64,000 nt of DNA from Flavobacteriales bacterium. Its GTDB lineage: Bacteria; Bacteroidota; Bacteroidia; Flavobacteriales_F; PHOS-HE28. This document shows positions 23,395-31,766 of this stretch, piece after piece. Every line of letters begins with the position of its first letter. Position 1 is the first letter of the stretch. A program made the translations under genes and the position numbers. The stretch covers positions 1 through 64,000 of the forward strand of contig JAHBUK010000004.1 in the NCBI GenBank assembly GCA_019638115.1, written 5' to 3'. A model generated the notes under the pieces. That model was not told where the DNA came from and did not search any database. It was given only the letters and a program-made list of their open reading frames with translations.

Positions 23395-24027
23395 TCAGGC
23401 GGCTTTGGCGCTGGTGATGTCGCTTACCGGGCTCACGCCAGCGGCGCCCAGGGCCTCCACGCGGAAGAAGTAGCTCTTGCCGCTCTCCAGGCCGTCCACC
23501 TGCACACGGGTCTTGCCCGTTACGGTGTGCAGGCGCCAGTTGGCCTCCACCAGCGGGTCGCTGTCGCAGATGTAGAGCTGGTAGGCCAGGCGGCGCTTCA
23601 CCCCGCCGAAGCGCACTTCCAAGCTGCCGGGGAAGGGGCGCACCAGGGCCAGCACATCCTTGGGAGCGGGCAGCAGGCCCACCGGCTTGGGGCTGGCGGC
23701 CATCTCGAAACCGGCACTGGTGATCAGCTCCGGATCCCCGTTGCTGGTGGTCTGCACGTAGCCACCGAGGTCCTGGCGCAGCAACTTCAGCTCGCGGAAG
23801 GCGATGTCGCGCTCCTGCTTGTCAAGCCGGCTGCGGCTGAACAGGTAGGCCTGCGTGGCCGCTTCCAACCGGGCCGCAGCGGCCGTAAGCGCGGCCAGCG
23901 TGGGGCTGGGCGTGGGGAACGCGGCGTTGCCCGTGAGCATGCTCACGTTGGTGCCCGTCATGTCCACCAGCTTCTCGAAACCTACCCGGGAGTGCCCGAG
24001 CTTCACTACATAATACTGCTTCTTCAT
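23395..24027 (-). CDS. Fibronectin type III domain protein
   Basis: Protein of 210 residues with no signal peptide. The N-terminal half is helical ('AALTAAAARLEAATQAYLFSRSRLDKQERD'). The C-terminal ~85 residues form an FnIII domain with 'LEVRFGGVKRRLAYQLYICDSDP', 'WRLHTVTGKTRVQVDGLESGKSYFFRVEALGAAGVSPVSDI', the typical Trp, Leu, Tyr and Phe framework. These two quotations are discontinuous stretches of about residues 132-210. Similar short proteins are common in Bacteroidota genomes and their role is unknown. The start ATG at 24027 gives MKKQYYVVKL. Confidence 0.65.
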   Translation of the reverse strand: MKKQYYVVKLGHSRVGFEKLVDMTGTNVSMLTGNAAFPTPSPTLAALTAAAARLEAATQAYLFSRSRLDKQERDIAFRELKLLRQDLGGYVQTTSNGDPELITSAGFEMAASPKPVGLLPAPKDVLALVRPFPGSLEVRFGGVKRRLAYQLYICDSDPLVEANWRLHTVTGKTRVQVDGLESGKSYFFRVEALGAAGVSPVSDITSAKAA

Positions 24028-24109
24028 GGTGCGAGGGCCTGTCATGCTGTACCCACAAAAGCGTTGGTTAGGGGCCCTTATCCGCAGCAGAACAAGGCCG
24101 GGTTGGCGC

Positions 24110-24155
24110 ACTACCGGATACCCGGTAGTCAAACAACTACCGGATACCCGGTAGT
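24110..24155. repeat. Two tandem perfect 20-bp palindromes
   Basis: ACTACCGG-ATAC-CCGGTAGT occurs at 24110-24129 and again, identical, at 24136-24155, 26 bp centre to centre. They lie 83 bp upstream of the FnIII gene on the minus strand, in a position where an operator could act. They could equally be REP-like. Confidence 0.6.
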
Positions 24156-24289
24156 CGAAGCGCTGTAAACCCCGTTAACAGTGGCCTGCAGCAATTCTTC
24201 CTGTCCTGCTCATTTTCCGCAGTTGCCGCAGCGGTCCAGCAGCCCGGGAAGCACCCCCGCCTCCCCTTCCGTGCTCAGCGGTACCGGGT

Positions 24290-24610
24290 ATCACGCCGCG
24301 CGGCACGCGACGCACGCCACGGGACACGCGGCATACGCCGCAAGGCACATGGCACACGCCACGAGGCGCGCGTCACACGCCGCGAGGCACGCGTCACACG
24401 CCACAAGGCGCGCGACACACAACGCGAGGCAAGAATCACACGCCACGAGGCACGTGTCACACGGCGCAAGGCACGCGTCACAGCGCGCGAGGCACAGGTC
24501 ACAGCGCACGAGGCACGCGTCACACGCCACACGGCACGTGTCACCCGAAGCGAGGCACGCGTCACACGTTAAGAGGCACGCGTCACACGCCACGCAGCAA
24601 GCGGCACGCG
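24290..24610. repeat. 21-bp minisatellite, about 15 units
   Basis: A unit of consensus GCACGCGTCACACGCCACGAG repeats with an exact 21-bp period. I could follow the phase through 24352, 24373, 24394 and so on to 24583 without a single indel. Degenerate units extend left to about 24290. Units differ by substitutions only. Because 21 is divisible by three, the array is open in three frames, but none looks like an ordinary gene. Confidence 0.85.
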
Positions 24611-24849
24611 CTGTCATACACGTGCCTCAGCGCAGCATACACTGTTCTCCTGGCAGCAGCGTGCCGCAAAATGGCGCTTCACAGCCCGCAGGCAACGAGC
24701 GCCGCACCCTCCCCACCACCATCCAGCAGCCAAGCCATGGACCACCAGGGTGGCGCACATTCCCATTACCCACCTGCCGGCCCTGCGGGTTTATACAAGA
24801 ACCGACAATTCGATAGCTATCCACATGTCGCCCCTACGGGGCTTATCCG

Positions 24850-25045
24850 CTCTCACTTCGACTCCGCTCCACTTCGACTTCGCTCCACTTCGACTCCGCT
24901 CAGTGTGAGCGTTCTCCTACGCTGAGCGCAGGCGAACGCTGAGCGAAGTCGAACGCTGAGCGAAGTCGAACGCTGAGCGAAGTCGAACGCTGAGCGAAGT
25001 CGAACGCTGAGCGAAGTCGAACGCTGAGCGAAGTCGAAGCGTCAT
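24850..25045. repeat. Family 2 repeats, including a 17-bp tandem array
   Basis: CGACTCCGCTCCACTTCGA units at 24855-24900 are followed by six exact copies of CGAACGCTGAGCGAAGT (17-bp period, 24935-25039). The two arrays have complementary sequence. Confidence 0.85.
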
Positions 25046-25235
25046 CACATCTTCACATCTTCACATCCAATAATCTTCACATCCTCACATTTTCACATCA
25101 TCACATCTGTCATTGCGAGCAAAGCGAAGCAACACATCTTCACATCATCACATCATCACATCATCACATCATCACATCATCACATCATCACATCATCACA
25201 TCCTCACATCCTCACATCCTCACATCTTCACATCA
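25045..25235. repeat. CACATCAT octamer array
   Basis: About 190 bp of CACATCAT/CACATCTT units, interrupted once by TGTCATTGCGAGCAAAGCGAAGCAA. The whole gap from 24028 to 25241 (1214 bp) is repeat sequence apart from a unique stretch of about 24615-24850 in which I see no gene. Confidence 0.85.
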
Positions 25236-25241
25236 CGCTGA

Positions 25242-25907
25242 TCAACTCTCCCTCAACCCATTCAACAACACCAAGCGCATCAGCTCATCCTTCCCGTGGA
25301 TGCCCAGCTTCTTGTAGCCGTTGCGGCGGTGCGTTTCGGCGGTGTGGAGAGCAATGCCCAGGCGCGTGGCCACCTCGGCCAGGTCGCGCACCCCTTCGCT
25401 CACATAAAGCAGCAGCAGCTCCTGCTCGCGGGGGCAGAGCGTGCCCCAGCGCTCGGCCGGCCGCTCGCCTTCCGCCTCCACCGTGCGCAACAGGTCGCGG
25501 CTCACGTACTGGTTCACGTAGTAGCCCGTGCTCATCACCGCGTTCATGGCGCGGTGCAGCTCCTTCAGGCCAACGCCCTTGCCCAGCACCGTGCAGGCGT
25601 GGCTCTGCAGCGCCTTGCGCACCACGGCGGGCGCCGGGTCGTAGGTGATGGCCAGGGCCTTGGTGCGCGGCTGGTGCTTGTGCATCCAGCGCATCGTTTC
25701 GTAGCCGTCGCGCCGGGGCATCCGCACATCCACCAAGGCCAGGTGCACATGCCCCCAGTCCGCGCAGCGCTCCGCATAGTCCACCCCATCCTCCGCCTCC
25801 AACACCTCCAGGGTATAGGGCCACTCCCGCACCGTATCCACGATCCCCCGGCGCGTCAACGCAAAGTCCTCGATCACAGCAATACGTAGCGACTTCTCAG
25901 CTATCAT
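25242..25907 (-). CDS. LuxR-family response regulator (receiver plus HTH)
   Basis: Protein of 221 residues. The receiver domain (about 7-125) has 'IAVIEDF' (acidic pocket), 'LALVDVRMPRRDGYE' (phospho-acceptor Asp), 'LAITYD' and 'VLGKGVGLKEL' (conserved Lys). The C-terminal 65 residues are a LuxR/NarL-type HTH: 'LCPREQELLLLYVSEGVRDLAEVATRLGIALHTAETHRRNGYKKLGI' (split over residues about 155-201). The start ATG 25907 (MIAEKSLRI) is preferred to upstream extensions. No sensor kinase is adjacent and the gene stands alone beside repeat arrays. Confidence 0.88.
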   Translation of the reverse strand: MIAEKSLRIAVIEDFALTRRGIVDTVREWPYTLEVLEAEDGVDYAERCADWGHVHLALVDVRMPRRDGYETMRWMHKHQPRTKALAITYDPAPAVVRKALQSHACTVLGKGVGLKELHRAMNAVMSTGYYVNQYVSRDLLRTVEAEGERPAERWGTLCPREQELLLLYVSEGVRDLAEVATRLGIALHTAETHRRNGYKKLGIHGKDELMRLVLLNGLRES

Positions 25908-26405
25908 GGCCAACTCTGTTTTGCGCCACCGGCAGCGCACGGGCCGCATGCCGGCAGCAGGTGTGCGGTTGAAAATAGACAGCCTTCGCTCCCTCCCCGC
26001 TTCCTCCCCTGCCAATTTCTTCCGCTTCTATACAGCCCCGACCGGCTCTTGCAGCGGCGGCACACGGGTTATGGGGCGGTGGTTTTTAGGTGCGCAGCAA
26101 GGGCTTGAGCTTAGGGGCCTTGGGCATTTAGGCTTCAGGCCTAAGTTCACTTCAATGCCGGGTGCTCTATGGCCTTTGGGGCTTCACGGCATTGGGCCAT
26201 GGGTTCTCAGGCCATCGGCGCCGGGAATTATTGGCCTTTTCACATCAGACCTCGGGACGATCTACCATCATAGGCATCCTCGGGACGCAAATGACCCAAG
26301 CCAATAATCAGCCGCTCCAGCTCATTGCGGAAATAGAAGAAAGACGATCAAGCCACTTGCCAGCGGTACCCGATCCGTGGAACAACTATTTTGAGCCCCT
26401 GAACC
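25908..26405. other. Gap before the restriction operon
   Basis: Nearly 500 bp without a convincing gene. 26070-26250 has a run of GGCATTGGGC/GGCCTTTGGG-like words that look like decayed repeats. A 56-codon frame (26291-26461, starting MTQANNQPLQLIAEIEERR) overlaps the start of hsdM in another frame; it has a plausible amino-acid make-up but no support beyond that. Confidence 0.5.
26387..26393 (+). promoter_or_regulatory. -7-type box for the type I RM operon
   Basis: TATTTTG lies 12 bp before the hsdM ATG at 26406 and matches the TAnnTTG core; it would give a very short leader. No -33 partner at the usual distance. Confidence 0.4.
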
Positions 26406-28721
26406 ATGGACCACGCCCAACACACCCGCATCGTTTCCTTCATCTGGGGCATCGCCGATGATGTGCTCCGCGATGTGTACACCCGCGGCAAGTACCGCGA
26501 TGTCATCCTGCCCTTCACCGTGCTGCGCCGACTGGACGCCGTGCTGGAGCCCACCAAGAAGGCCGTGCTGGACATGAAGGCCATGCTGGACAAGCAGGGC
26601 ATCGTGAACCAGGACGAGGCCCTGCGCGCCGCCGCCCAGCAGGCCTTCTACAACACCAGCCCCTTCACCCTGCGCGACCTGAAGAACCGCGCCAACGCCC
26701 AGACGCTGAAGGCCGACTTCGAGGCCTACCTCGCCGGCTTCAGCCCCAACGTGCAGGACATCCTGCTCAACTTCGGCTTCCACACCCAGGTGCCCAAGCT
26801 GGCCAAGGCGGATGCGCTGGGCTATGTGATCGAGAAGTACCTCGACCCCACCATCAACCTCAGCCCGCATCCGGTGGGCAACCTGCCCGGCCTGGACAAC
26901 CACGCCATGGGCACCATCTTCGAGGAGCTGGTCCGCAAGTTCAACGAGGAGAACAACGAGGAGGCCGGCGAGCACTGGACCCCGCGCGACATCGTGAAGC
27001 TGATGACGCGCCTGATGTTCGTGCCCATCGCCGACAAGATCGAGAGCGGCACCTACCTGCTCTACGATTGTGCCTGCGGCACCGGCGGCATGCTCACCGT
27101 GGCGGAAGAGACACTGAAGGAGCTCGCCACCCAGCACAAGAAGCAGGTGGCCACCCACCTCTACGGGCAGGAGATCAACGACGAGACCTACGCCATCTGC
27201 AAGGCGGACATGCTGATGAAGGGCGAGGGCGACAACGCCGACAACATCGTGGGTGGCGGTGAGCACAGCACCCTCAGCAACGATGCCTTCCCCGGCAAGG
27301 AGTTCGACTTCATGCTGGCCAACCCGCCCTACGGCAAGAGCTGGAAGAAGGACCAGGAGCGCATGGGCGGCAAAGGCGGAATGCGCGACCCGCGCTTCAT
27401 CATCGAGCACGACGGCGATCAGGAGTACTCCCTCGTCACGCGCAGCAGCGACGGCCAGATGCTCTTCCTGGCCAACATGCTCAGCAAGATGAAGCGGAAC
27501 ACGCCGCTGGGCAGCCGCATCGCCGAGATCCACAACGGCAGTTCACTCTTCACCGGTGATGCCGGGCAGGGCGAAAGCAACATCCGCCGCTGGATCATCG
27601 AGAACGACTGGCTGGAAGCCATCGTGGCCCTGCCGCTCAACATCTTCTACAACACCGGCATCGCCACTTACATCTGGGTGCTCACCAACCGCAAGCCCGC
27701 CCACCGCAAGGGCCATGTGCAGCTCATCGACGCTACGCAGTGGTACAAGCCGCTGCGCAAGAACCTGGGCAGCAAGAACTGTGAGCTGGGCGAGGACGAC
27801 ATCCAGCGCATCGTGGACCTCTTCCTTCAGTTCAAGGAGACCGAGCACAGCAAGATCTTCCCCAACAAGGCCTTCGGCTATTGGAAGGTGAAGGTGGAGC
27901 GCCCCCTGAAGCTGCGTGCCCGTTTCACCCGCGAGGCGGTGGATGCCCTGCGCTTTGGCAGCGGCGATGAGGAGTTGCGTAGCGCGTTGTATGAGGAGTT
28001 CGGCGATGAACTCGGCACCAACTTCGGCAGCGTGCGCAAGGCCGTGGAAGCCTGGCTGGATGCCCAAGGCAACGAGCCCGAGGAGGCCGAAGGCGACGAG
28101 GACGCACCCAAGGCAAAGTCCATCCCCGAAAAGAAGCGCAAGAAACTGCTGGACCCCAAGACCTGGGAACGCGACCTGCGGTTGGCTGACACCGCCACCC
28201 GGCTGCTGAAGCACTTCGGCGACCGCGTGTTCAACGACCTGGAGGAGCTGGACCGCGAACTGGACGCTGCGGAGAAGAAGCTGAAGCTGGACCTGGGCAA
28301 AGCCGAGCGCAAGCTGCTGGTGAACGCTGTAAGCTACCGCGACGAAAGCGCCCCGCCCGTGATCAAGAAGGTTTACAAGCCCGGCAAAGCAAAGGCCGAC
28401 CCCATCCATGGGCTCTTCGAGGCCACCGTGGATGGCAAGCCCGCCGTGGTGGAGTACGAGCCGGACAGCGAGCTGCGCGACCACGAGCAGATCCCGCTCC
28501 TAAAGGAAGGCGGCATCGAGGCCTTCATCCGCCGCGAGGTGCTGCCCTACGCCCCCGATGCCTGGGTGGATGAGGGCGCCACCAAGGTGGGCTACGAGGT
28601 CAGCTTCAACCGCTACTTCTACAAGCCGCAGCCGCTGCGCAGCTTGGAAGAGATCCGAAAGGACATCGTGGCGTTGGAGAAGGAGACGGAGGGCTTGTTG
28701 AACGAGATCATCAGTGCTTGA
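26406..28721 (+). CDS. hsdM: Type I restriction-modification methyltransferase subunit HsdM
   Basis: Protein of 771 residues. It methylates adenine N6 within the sequence chosen by HsdS, and is required for both modification and restriction complexes. An N-terminal HsdM helical domain ('IVSFIWGIADDVLRD...FTVLRRLD', residues 9-42) is followed by the SAM-binding motif 'DCACGTGGML' (221-230) and the amino-methyltransferase motif NPPY (306-309). 'GEHWTPRDIVKLM' is also typical. Family members are often about 500-550 residues; here the region after about 520 adds some 250 residues, with an acidic linker (EEAEGDEDAPKAK) and helical segments. It heads an operon of six genes. Confidence 0.95.
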   Translation: MDHAQHTRIVSFIWGIADDVLRDVYTRGKYRDVILPFTVLRRLDAVLEPTKKAVLDMKAMLDKQGIVNQDEALRAAAQQAFYNTSPFTLRDLKNRANAQTLKADFEAYLAGFSPNVQDILLNFGFHTQVPKLAKADALGYVIEKYLDPTINLSPHPVGNLPGLDNHAMGTIFEELVRKFNEENNEEAGEHWTPRDIVKLMTRLMFVPIADKIESGTYLLYDCACGTGGMLTVAEETLKELATQHKKQVATHLYGQEINDETYAICKADMLMKGEGDNADNIVGGGEHSTLSNDAFPGKEFDFMLANPPYGKSWKKDQERMGGKGGMRDPRFIIEHDGDQEYSLVTRSSDGQMLFLANMLSKMKRNTPLGSRIAEIHNGSSLFTGDAGQGESNIRRWIIENDWLEAIVALPLNIFYNTGIATYIWVLTNRKPAHRKGHVQLIDATQWYKPLRKNLGSKNCELGEDDIQRIVDLFLQFKETEHSKIFPNKAFGYWKVKVERPLKLRARFTREAVDALRFGSGDEELRSALYEEFGDELGTNFGSVRKAVEAWLDAQGNEPEEAEGDEDAPKAKSIPEKKRKKLLDPKTWERDLRLADTATRLLKHFGDRVFNDLEELDRELDAAEKKLKLDLGKAERKLLVNAVSYRDESAPPVIKKVYKPGKAKADPIHGLFEATVDGKPAVVEYEPDSELRDHEQIPLLKEGGIEAFIRREVLPYAPDAWVDEGATKVGYEVSFNRYFYKPQPLRSLEEIRKDIVALEKETEGLLNEIISA

Positions 28722-28723
28722 CC

Positions 28724-29854
28724 ATGGCCAAGTCCAGTAAACTCCGCGTAATGCTCTCGAGTCGATGTAACGATTCCTTCCCTATTGGTCAGACCAAGCG
28801 CAAACTGTCCGACCTGCGGAAGGACTTGAAGCAGGAGATTGAAGCGATCAAGATCGGCGAGCGCGATTTGTTCGAGGTTTGGATCAACGAGGACACGCCA
28901 CCTCAAAGTGGCAATGCGAACGCATGGGAAGTTTGCCTTGATGCGGCACGAGAGTGTGACATCTTCATCGCATTGTGCAATGGTGATGCGGGATGGGCGC
29001 GCCCCAAGCATGCCAGTGACCTTGGAGTGTGCCATGCTGAACTGGAGCAAGCATTCAGTTCTACTACAGCCAAGGTGTATGTGGTCCAGTTGGAGGGCAA
29101 GCCAGCGAGGAAAGGCGCAGCAGGCAAAAGAAACAAGGCCTTTGAGGATTATGTCAAGCGCTTGGGACCATTTCGTGGCGGTAAGATCGCAAGCACTGAG
29201 GCGGACGCCAAGGAACTTGTGCTTGGTGCGCTCAGCGAGGCAATAGTGAAGCTCACGCAATCTGGCGTGGTAGAAGCTTCAAAAGGAAGGAACCACAATG
29301 GTGCAGCATTGGACTGGACACGCCTTGATTTCAAGGCACGACGGGATGCCATGGTGGCGGTGCTTCATAAAGCGCTGTTCGATCGACCGGGTTCGAAGGA
29401 AGAGGGATCTAATGTGGTTGTCGAGTTCGGCGGGCATAAGGTTCTGATGGTGCCGCATGCCATACCTGCCGCATTTGGTGTTGGTCCAGCACGTGAATTG
29501 GTGGGTCAGCCCTTCTTGAATGACCATCGGTTGGCGCCTTCATTGAGCCGTGGACGCGGCGGTCCGGTCCACGTGATCGCGTGCCACAAGAATGCTACAG
29601 AGAACCAAGCTGCCGCACTCCTTGGCTTTCCCGATGCAACGATCATTTCAGCACCGTTCGGGGTGTTCGTTGCTGACCGTATCAATAAGGTCCAATTCGT
29701 TTTCCTTACCCATTGCCAAGATCCATCCTCCACCAAGCATGCCGTCCAACGGTTCATGGATTGGCTGGATGAAACAGGCGAGGCGCTCCTGATGGCCAAC
29801 CGAGCAAAAGCGAGGGCTAGCATTGTACGGATCATTGCAAAGGAGATGATATGA
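28724..29854 (+). CDS. DUF4062-type protein inside the RM operon
   Basis: Protein of 376 residues from ATG 28724; a TTG at 28718 would overlap the hsdM stop. The N-terminus 'KLRVMLSSRCNDSF' followed by 'LFEVWINEDTPP', 'CLDAARECDIFIALCNGDAGWA' and 'GVCHAELEQAF' matches the DUF4062 pattern, a TIR/nucleoside-binding-like alpha/beta fold found in many defence and signalling proteins. The C-terminal 200 residues ('VVVEFGGHKVLMVPHAIPAAF', 'HVIACHKNATENQAAALLGFPD') are not recognised. GC content is lower than in hsdM. The stop overlaps the hsdS start as ATGA, so it is translated as part of the operon. Role in restriction is inference. Confidence 0.75.
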   Translation: MAKSSKLRVMLSSRCNDSFPIGQTKRKLSDLRKDLKQEIEAIKIGERDLFEVWINEDTPPQSGNANAWEVCLDAARECDIFIALCNGDAGWARPKHASDLGVCHAELEQAFSSTTAKVYVVQLEGKPARKGAAGKRNKAFEDYVKRLGPFRGGKIASTEADAKELVLGALSEAIVKLTQSGVVEASKGRNHNGAALDWTRLDFKARRDAMVAVLHKALFDRPGSKEEGSNVVVEFGGHKVLMVPHAIPAAFGVGPARELVGQPFLNDHRLAPSLSRGRGGPVHVIACHKNATENQAAALLGFPDATIISAPFGVFVADRINKVQFVFLTHCQDPSSTKHAVQRFMDWLDETGEALLMANRAKARASIVRIIAKEMI

Positions 29855-31263
29855 TGAGCAGCCATTCGCCAACAACCTACACCGCCTACAAGCCCACCGG
29901 CATCCCCTGGCTCCCTCAAGCTCCGGAGCATTGGGAGGTACAAAGCCTTGGCTCGCTCACAACGGCTGTGACCGGCCGGAATCGCACGGACCTGCCGTTG
30001 CTTTCGGTGGTTCGCGAGAAGGGTGTGATCCTCCGTTCATCCATGAGTGATGATGAGAACCACAACCGGATCCCGGATGACCTGAGAAACTACAAGTATG
30101 TCCGGAAGGGCAACCTGGTCATCAATAAGATGAAGGCCTGGCAAGGCTCTTTGGGTATTGCGCCAGTTGATGGCATTGTGAGTCCCGCGTATTATGTGTT
30201 CGCCCTACATGTTGCGGAACCTATGTACGGCCATGCGCTACTGCGCAGCAAGCCATACGTCGGTGCCTTTGCACGCTACTCCGATGGAGTTCGTATTGGG
30301 CAATGGGACCTTTCGATCCACGGTATGCGAAGGATTCCTGTTGTGCTTCCTCCTAAAGACGAACAACACCTCATCGTCCGCTACCTGCGCGCCCTGGACG
30401 CCAAGGTGAAGCGCTACATCCGCACCAAGCGCAAGCTCATCGCTGCCTTGCAGGAGCAGAAGCAGGCCATCATCCAGCGGGCCGTTACGCGAGGGCTGGA
30501 CCCCAACGTGAAGCTGAAGCCCAGCGGCGTGGAGTGGCTGGGGGAGGTGCCGGAGCATTGGGAGGTGAGGAGAAGTAAAACACTCTTCCGTGAAAGAAAG
30601 GAGTTGGCTCGGCCGAGCGATGTTCAGCTGTCTGCCACCCAAGCCTATGGGGTGATACCACAAGACGAGTTTGAAGCACGAGTGGGAAGGCGCGTGGTGA
30701 AGATCTCGATGCACTTGGAAAAGCGGAAGCACGTTGAGCTTGATGATTTTGTCATAAGCATGCGCAGCTTTCAGGGTGGTCTCGAGCGAGCGTGGGCGGC
30801 CGGTGCTATCCGGTCGTCTTATGTGATACTCAAGCCTTTGGCGGAAGTTGATGTTGACTTTTTCACGTATGTCCTTAAGGCACCCGGGTACATAAAGGCA
30901 CTTCAGTCTACGGCTGACTTCATTAGGGACGGCCAGGACTTGAACTTCGCTGATTTCAGCAAGGTTCCGCTGCCATTGCCACCCCATGATGAACAACGAG
31001 GAATCGCCCTCCACATTAGAGAGGCCATAATCAGCACAGAGGAAGCTATGACCCGAGTTGCACGTGAGATTGACGTCATCCAGGAGTACCACACGCGCCT
31101 GATCGCGGATGTGGTGACGGGCGCGGTGGATGTGCGGGAGGCGGCGGTCATGTTGCCGGATGAGGATCAGATGATCGGGCGATCAGAAGATCAGATGATG
31201 GAGGAAGAGCCGTTGAGCATGGCGGCGGAGGGGGAGGCGGAGTATGGCGAGGAGGGTCAATGA
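29851..31263 (+). CDS. hsdS: Type I restriction specificity subunit HsdS
   Basis: Protein of 470 residues, with two target-recognition domains (TRDs). TRD1 opens with 'GIPWLPQAPEHWEVQSLGSL' (about 17-36) and TRD2 with 'GVEWLGEVPEHWEVRRSKTL' (about 227-246), the duplicated GxxWL-x-PxHWE signature. Each is followed by a helical spacer ('DEQHLIVRYLRALDAKVKRYI', 'DEQRGIALHIREAIISTEEAM'; about residues 170-190 and 380-400). The C-terminal ~35 residues are an acidic, Met/Glu-rich tail not usual for the family. An AGGAG precedes the ATGA overlap with the DUF4062 gene at 29851. TRD1 and TRD2 are the least GC-rich parts, as expected for exchanged specificity domains. Confidence 0.93.
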   Translation: MMSSHSPTTYTAYKPTGIPWLPQAPEHWEVQSLGSLTTAVTGRNRTDLPLLSVVREKGVILRSSMSDDENHNRIPDDLRNYKYVRKGNLVINKMKAWQGSLGIAPVDGIVSPAYYVFALHVAEPMYGHALLRSKPYVGAFARYSDGVRIGQWDLSIHGMRRIPVVLPPKDEQHLIVRYLRALDAKVKRYIRTKRKLIAALQEQKQAIIQRAVTRGLDPNVKLKPSGVEWLGEVPEHWEVRRSKTLFRERKELARPSDVQLSATQAYGVIPQDEFEARVGRRVVKISMHLEKRKHVELDDFVISMRSFQGGLERAWAAGAIRSSYVILKPLAEVDVDFFTYVLKAPGYIKALQSTADFIRDGQDLNFADFSKVPLPLPPHDEQRGIALHIREAIISTEEAMTRVAREIDVIQEYHTRLIADVVTGAVDVREAAVMLPDEDQMIGRSEDQMMEEEPLSMAAEGEAEYGEEGQ

Positions 31264-31295
31264 CGAACTAACTTTGAAGACTACACGCACTTAAC

Positions 31296-31766
31296 ATGGG
31301 CAAGACAGCAGTAGCAACCAAGCGAACCGTAGCGACCAAGAAGACCGCCAAACGAGCGTCGAAGCGGGCACCGAAATTGGACCTCGTCATTCGGCTGAGT
31401 CTTTCCGCAAACCGCAAGTGGGGCACTACCATGAGCGCGACAGCTGTGCGCAATGCGATGCAGACTTCGTTCATCAGCCAAACGCAGATCCTGAAGGCCA
31501 TTGACCTGAAGCCCACCGAGTGGTCGCGGCTCAACGAAAGTCGGAAGGATCTGGACGTGCTGCGCTCCGATCGGTTGAAGCTCGTGGACCAGTTGGTGGA
31601 TCGGAGCATTGAAGTGTACGGTGATAAGGGGAAAGCGGAGCGCTGGTTGAAGCGCGCGAACCCCTACCTGGGCAATAAGGCACCCGTGGAGTTGTTGGGA
31701 AGCATAGAGGGCATCGCCAAAGCGATGGCGGAGCTGGACAGGATCGAAGCCGGGGTGTTCGCATGA
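31296..31766 (+). CDS. Xre/MbcA/ParS-type antitoxin of a RES-Xre pair
   Basis: Protein of 156 residues. The C-terminus, with 'AERWLKRANPYLGNKAPVELL' (residues about 113-133) and 'GSIEGIAKAMAELDRIEAGVFA', is the toxin-binding DUF2384/MbcA domain. The middle ('FISQTQILKAIDLKPTEWSRLNESRKD', roughly residues 59-85) resembles an Xre-like HTH. The first 28 residues are a basic tail rich in Lys, Thr and Ala (TAVATKRTVATKKTAKRASKR), not typical of this family. It lies 32 bp after hsdS, and its stop overlaps the toxin start as ATGA. The antitoxin would neutralise the toxin and repress the module. Confidence 0.85.
   Translation: MGKTAVATKRTVATKKTAKRASKRAPKLDLVIRLSLSANRKWGTTMSATAVRNAMQTSFISQTQILKAIDLKPTEWSRLNESRKDLDVLRSDRLKLVDQLVDRSIEVYGDKGKAERWLKRANPYLGNKAPVELLGSIEGIAKAMAELDRIEAGVFA

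Noticed and set aside
24181-24816. Arg/His/Ala-rich 211-codon frame across the 21-bp array
   Set aside because: The repeat gives open frames on both strands because its period is a multiple of three. No start context or homology-like part supports a protein.
29370-29410. tRNA-like T-arm (GGGTTCGAAGG) inside the DUF4062 gene
   Set aside because: No matching acceptor, anticodon arm or CCA end at proper spacing; the region is coding.
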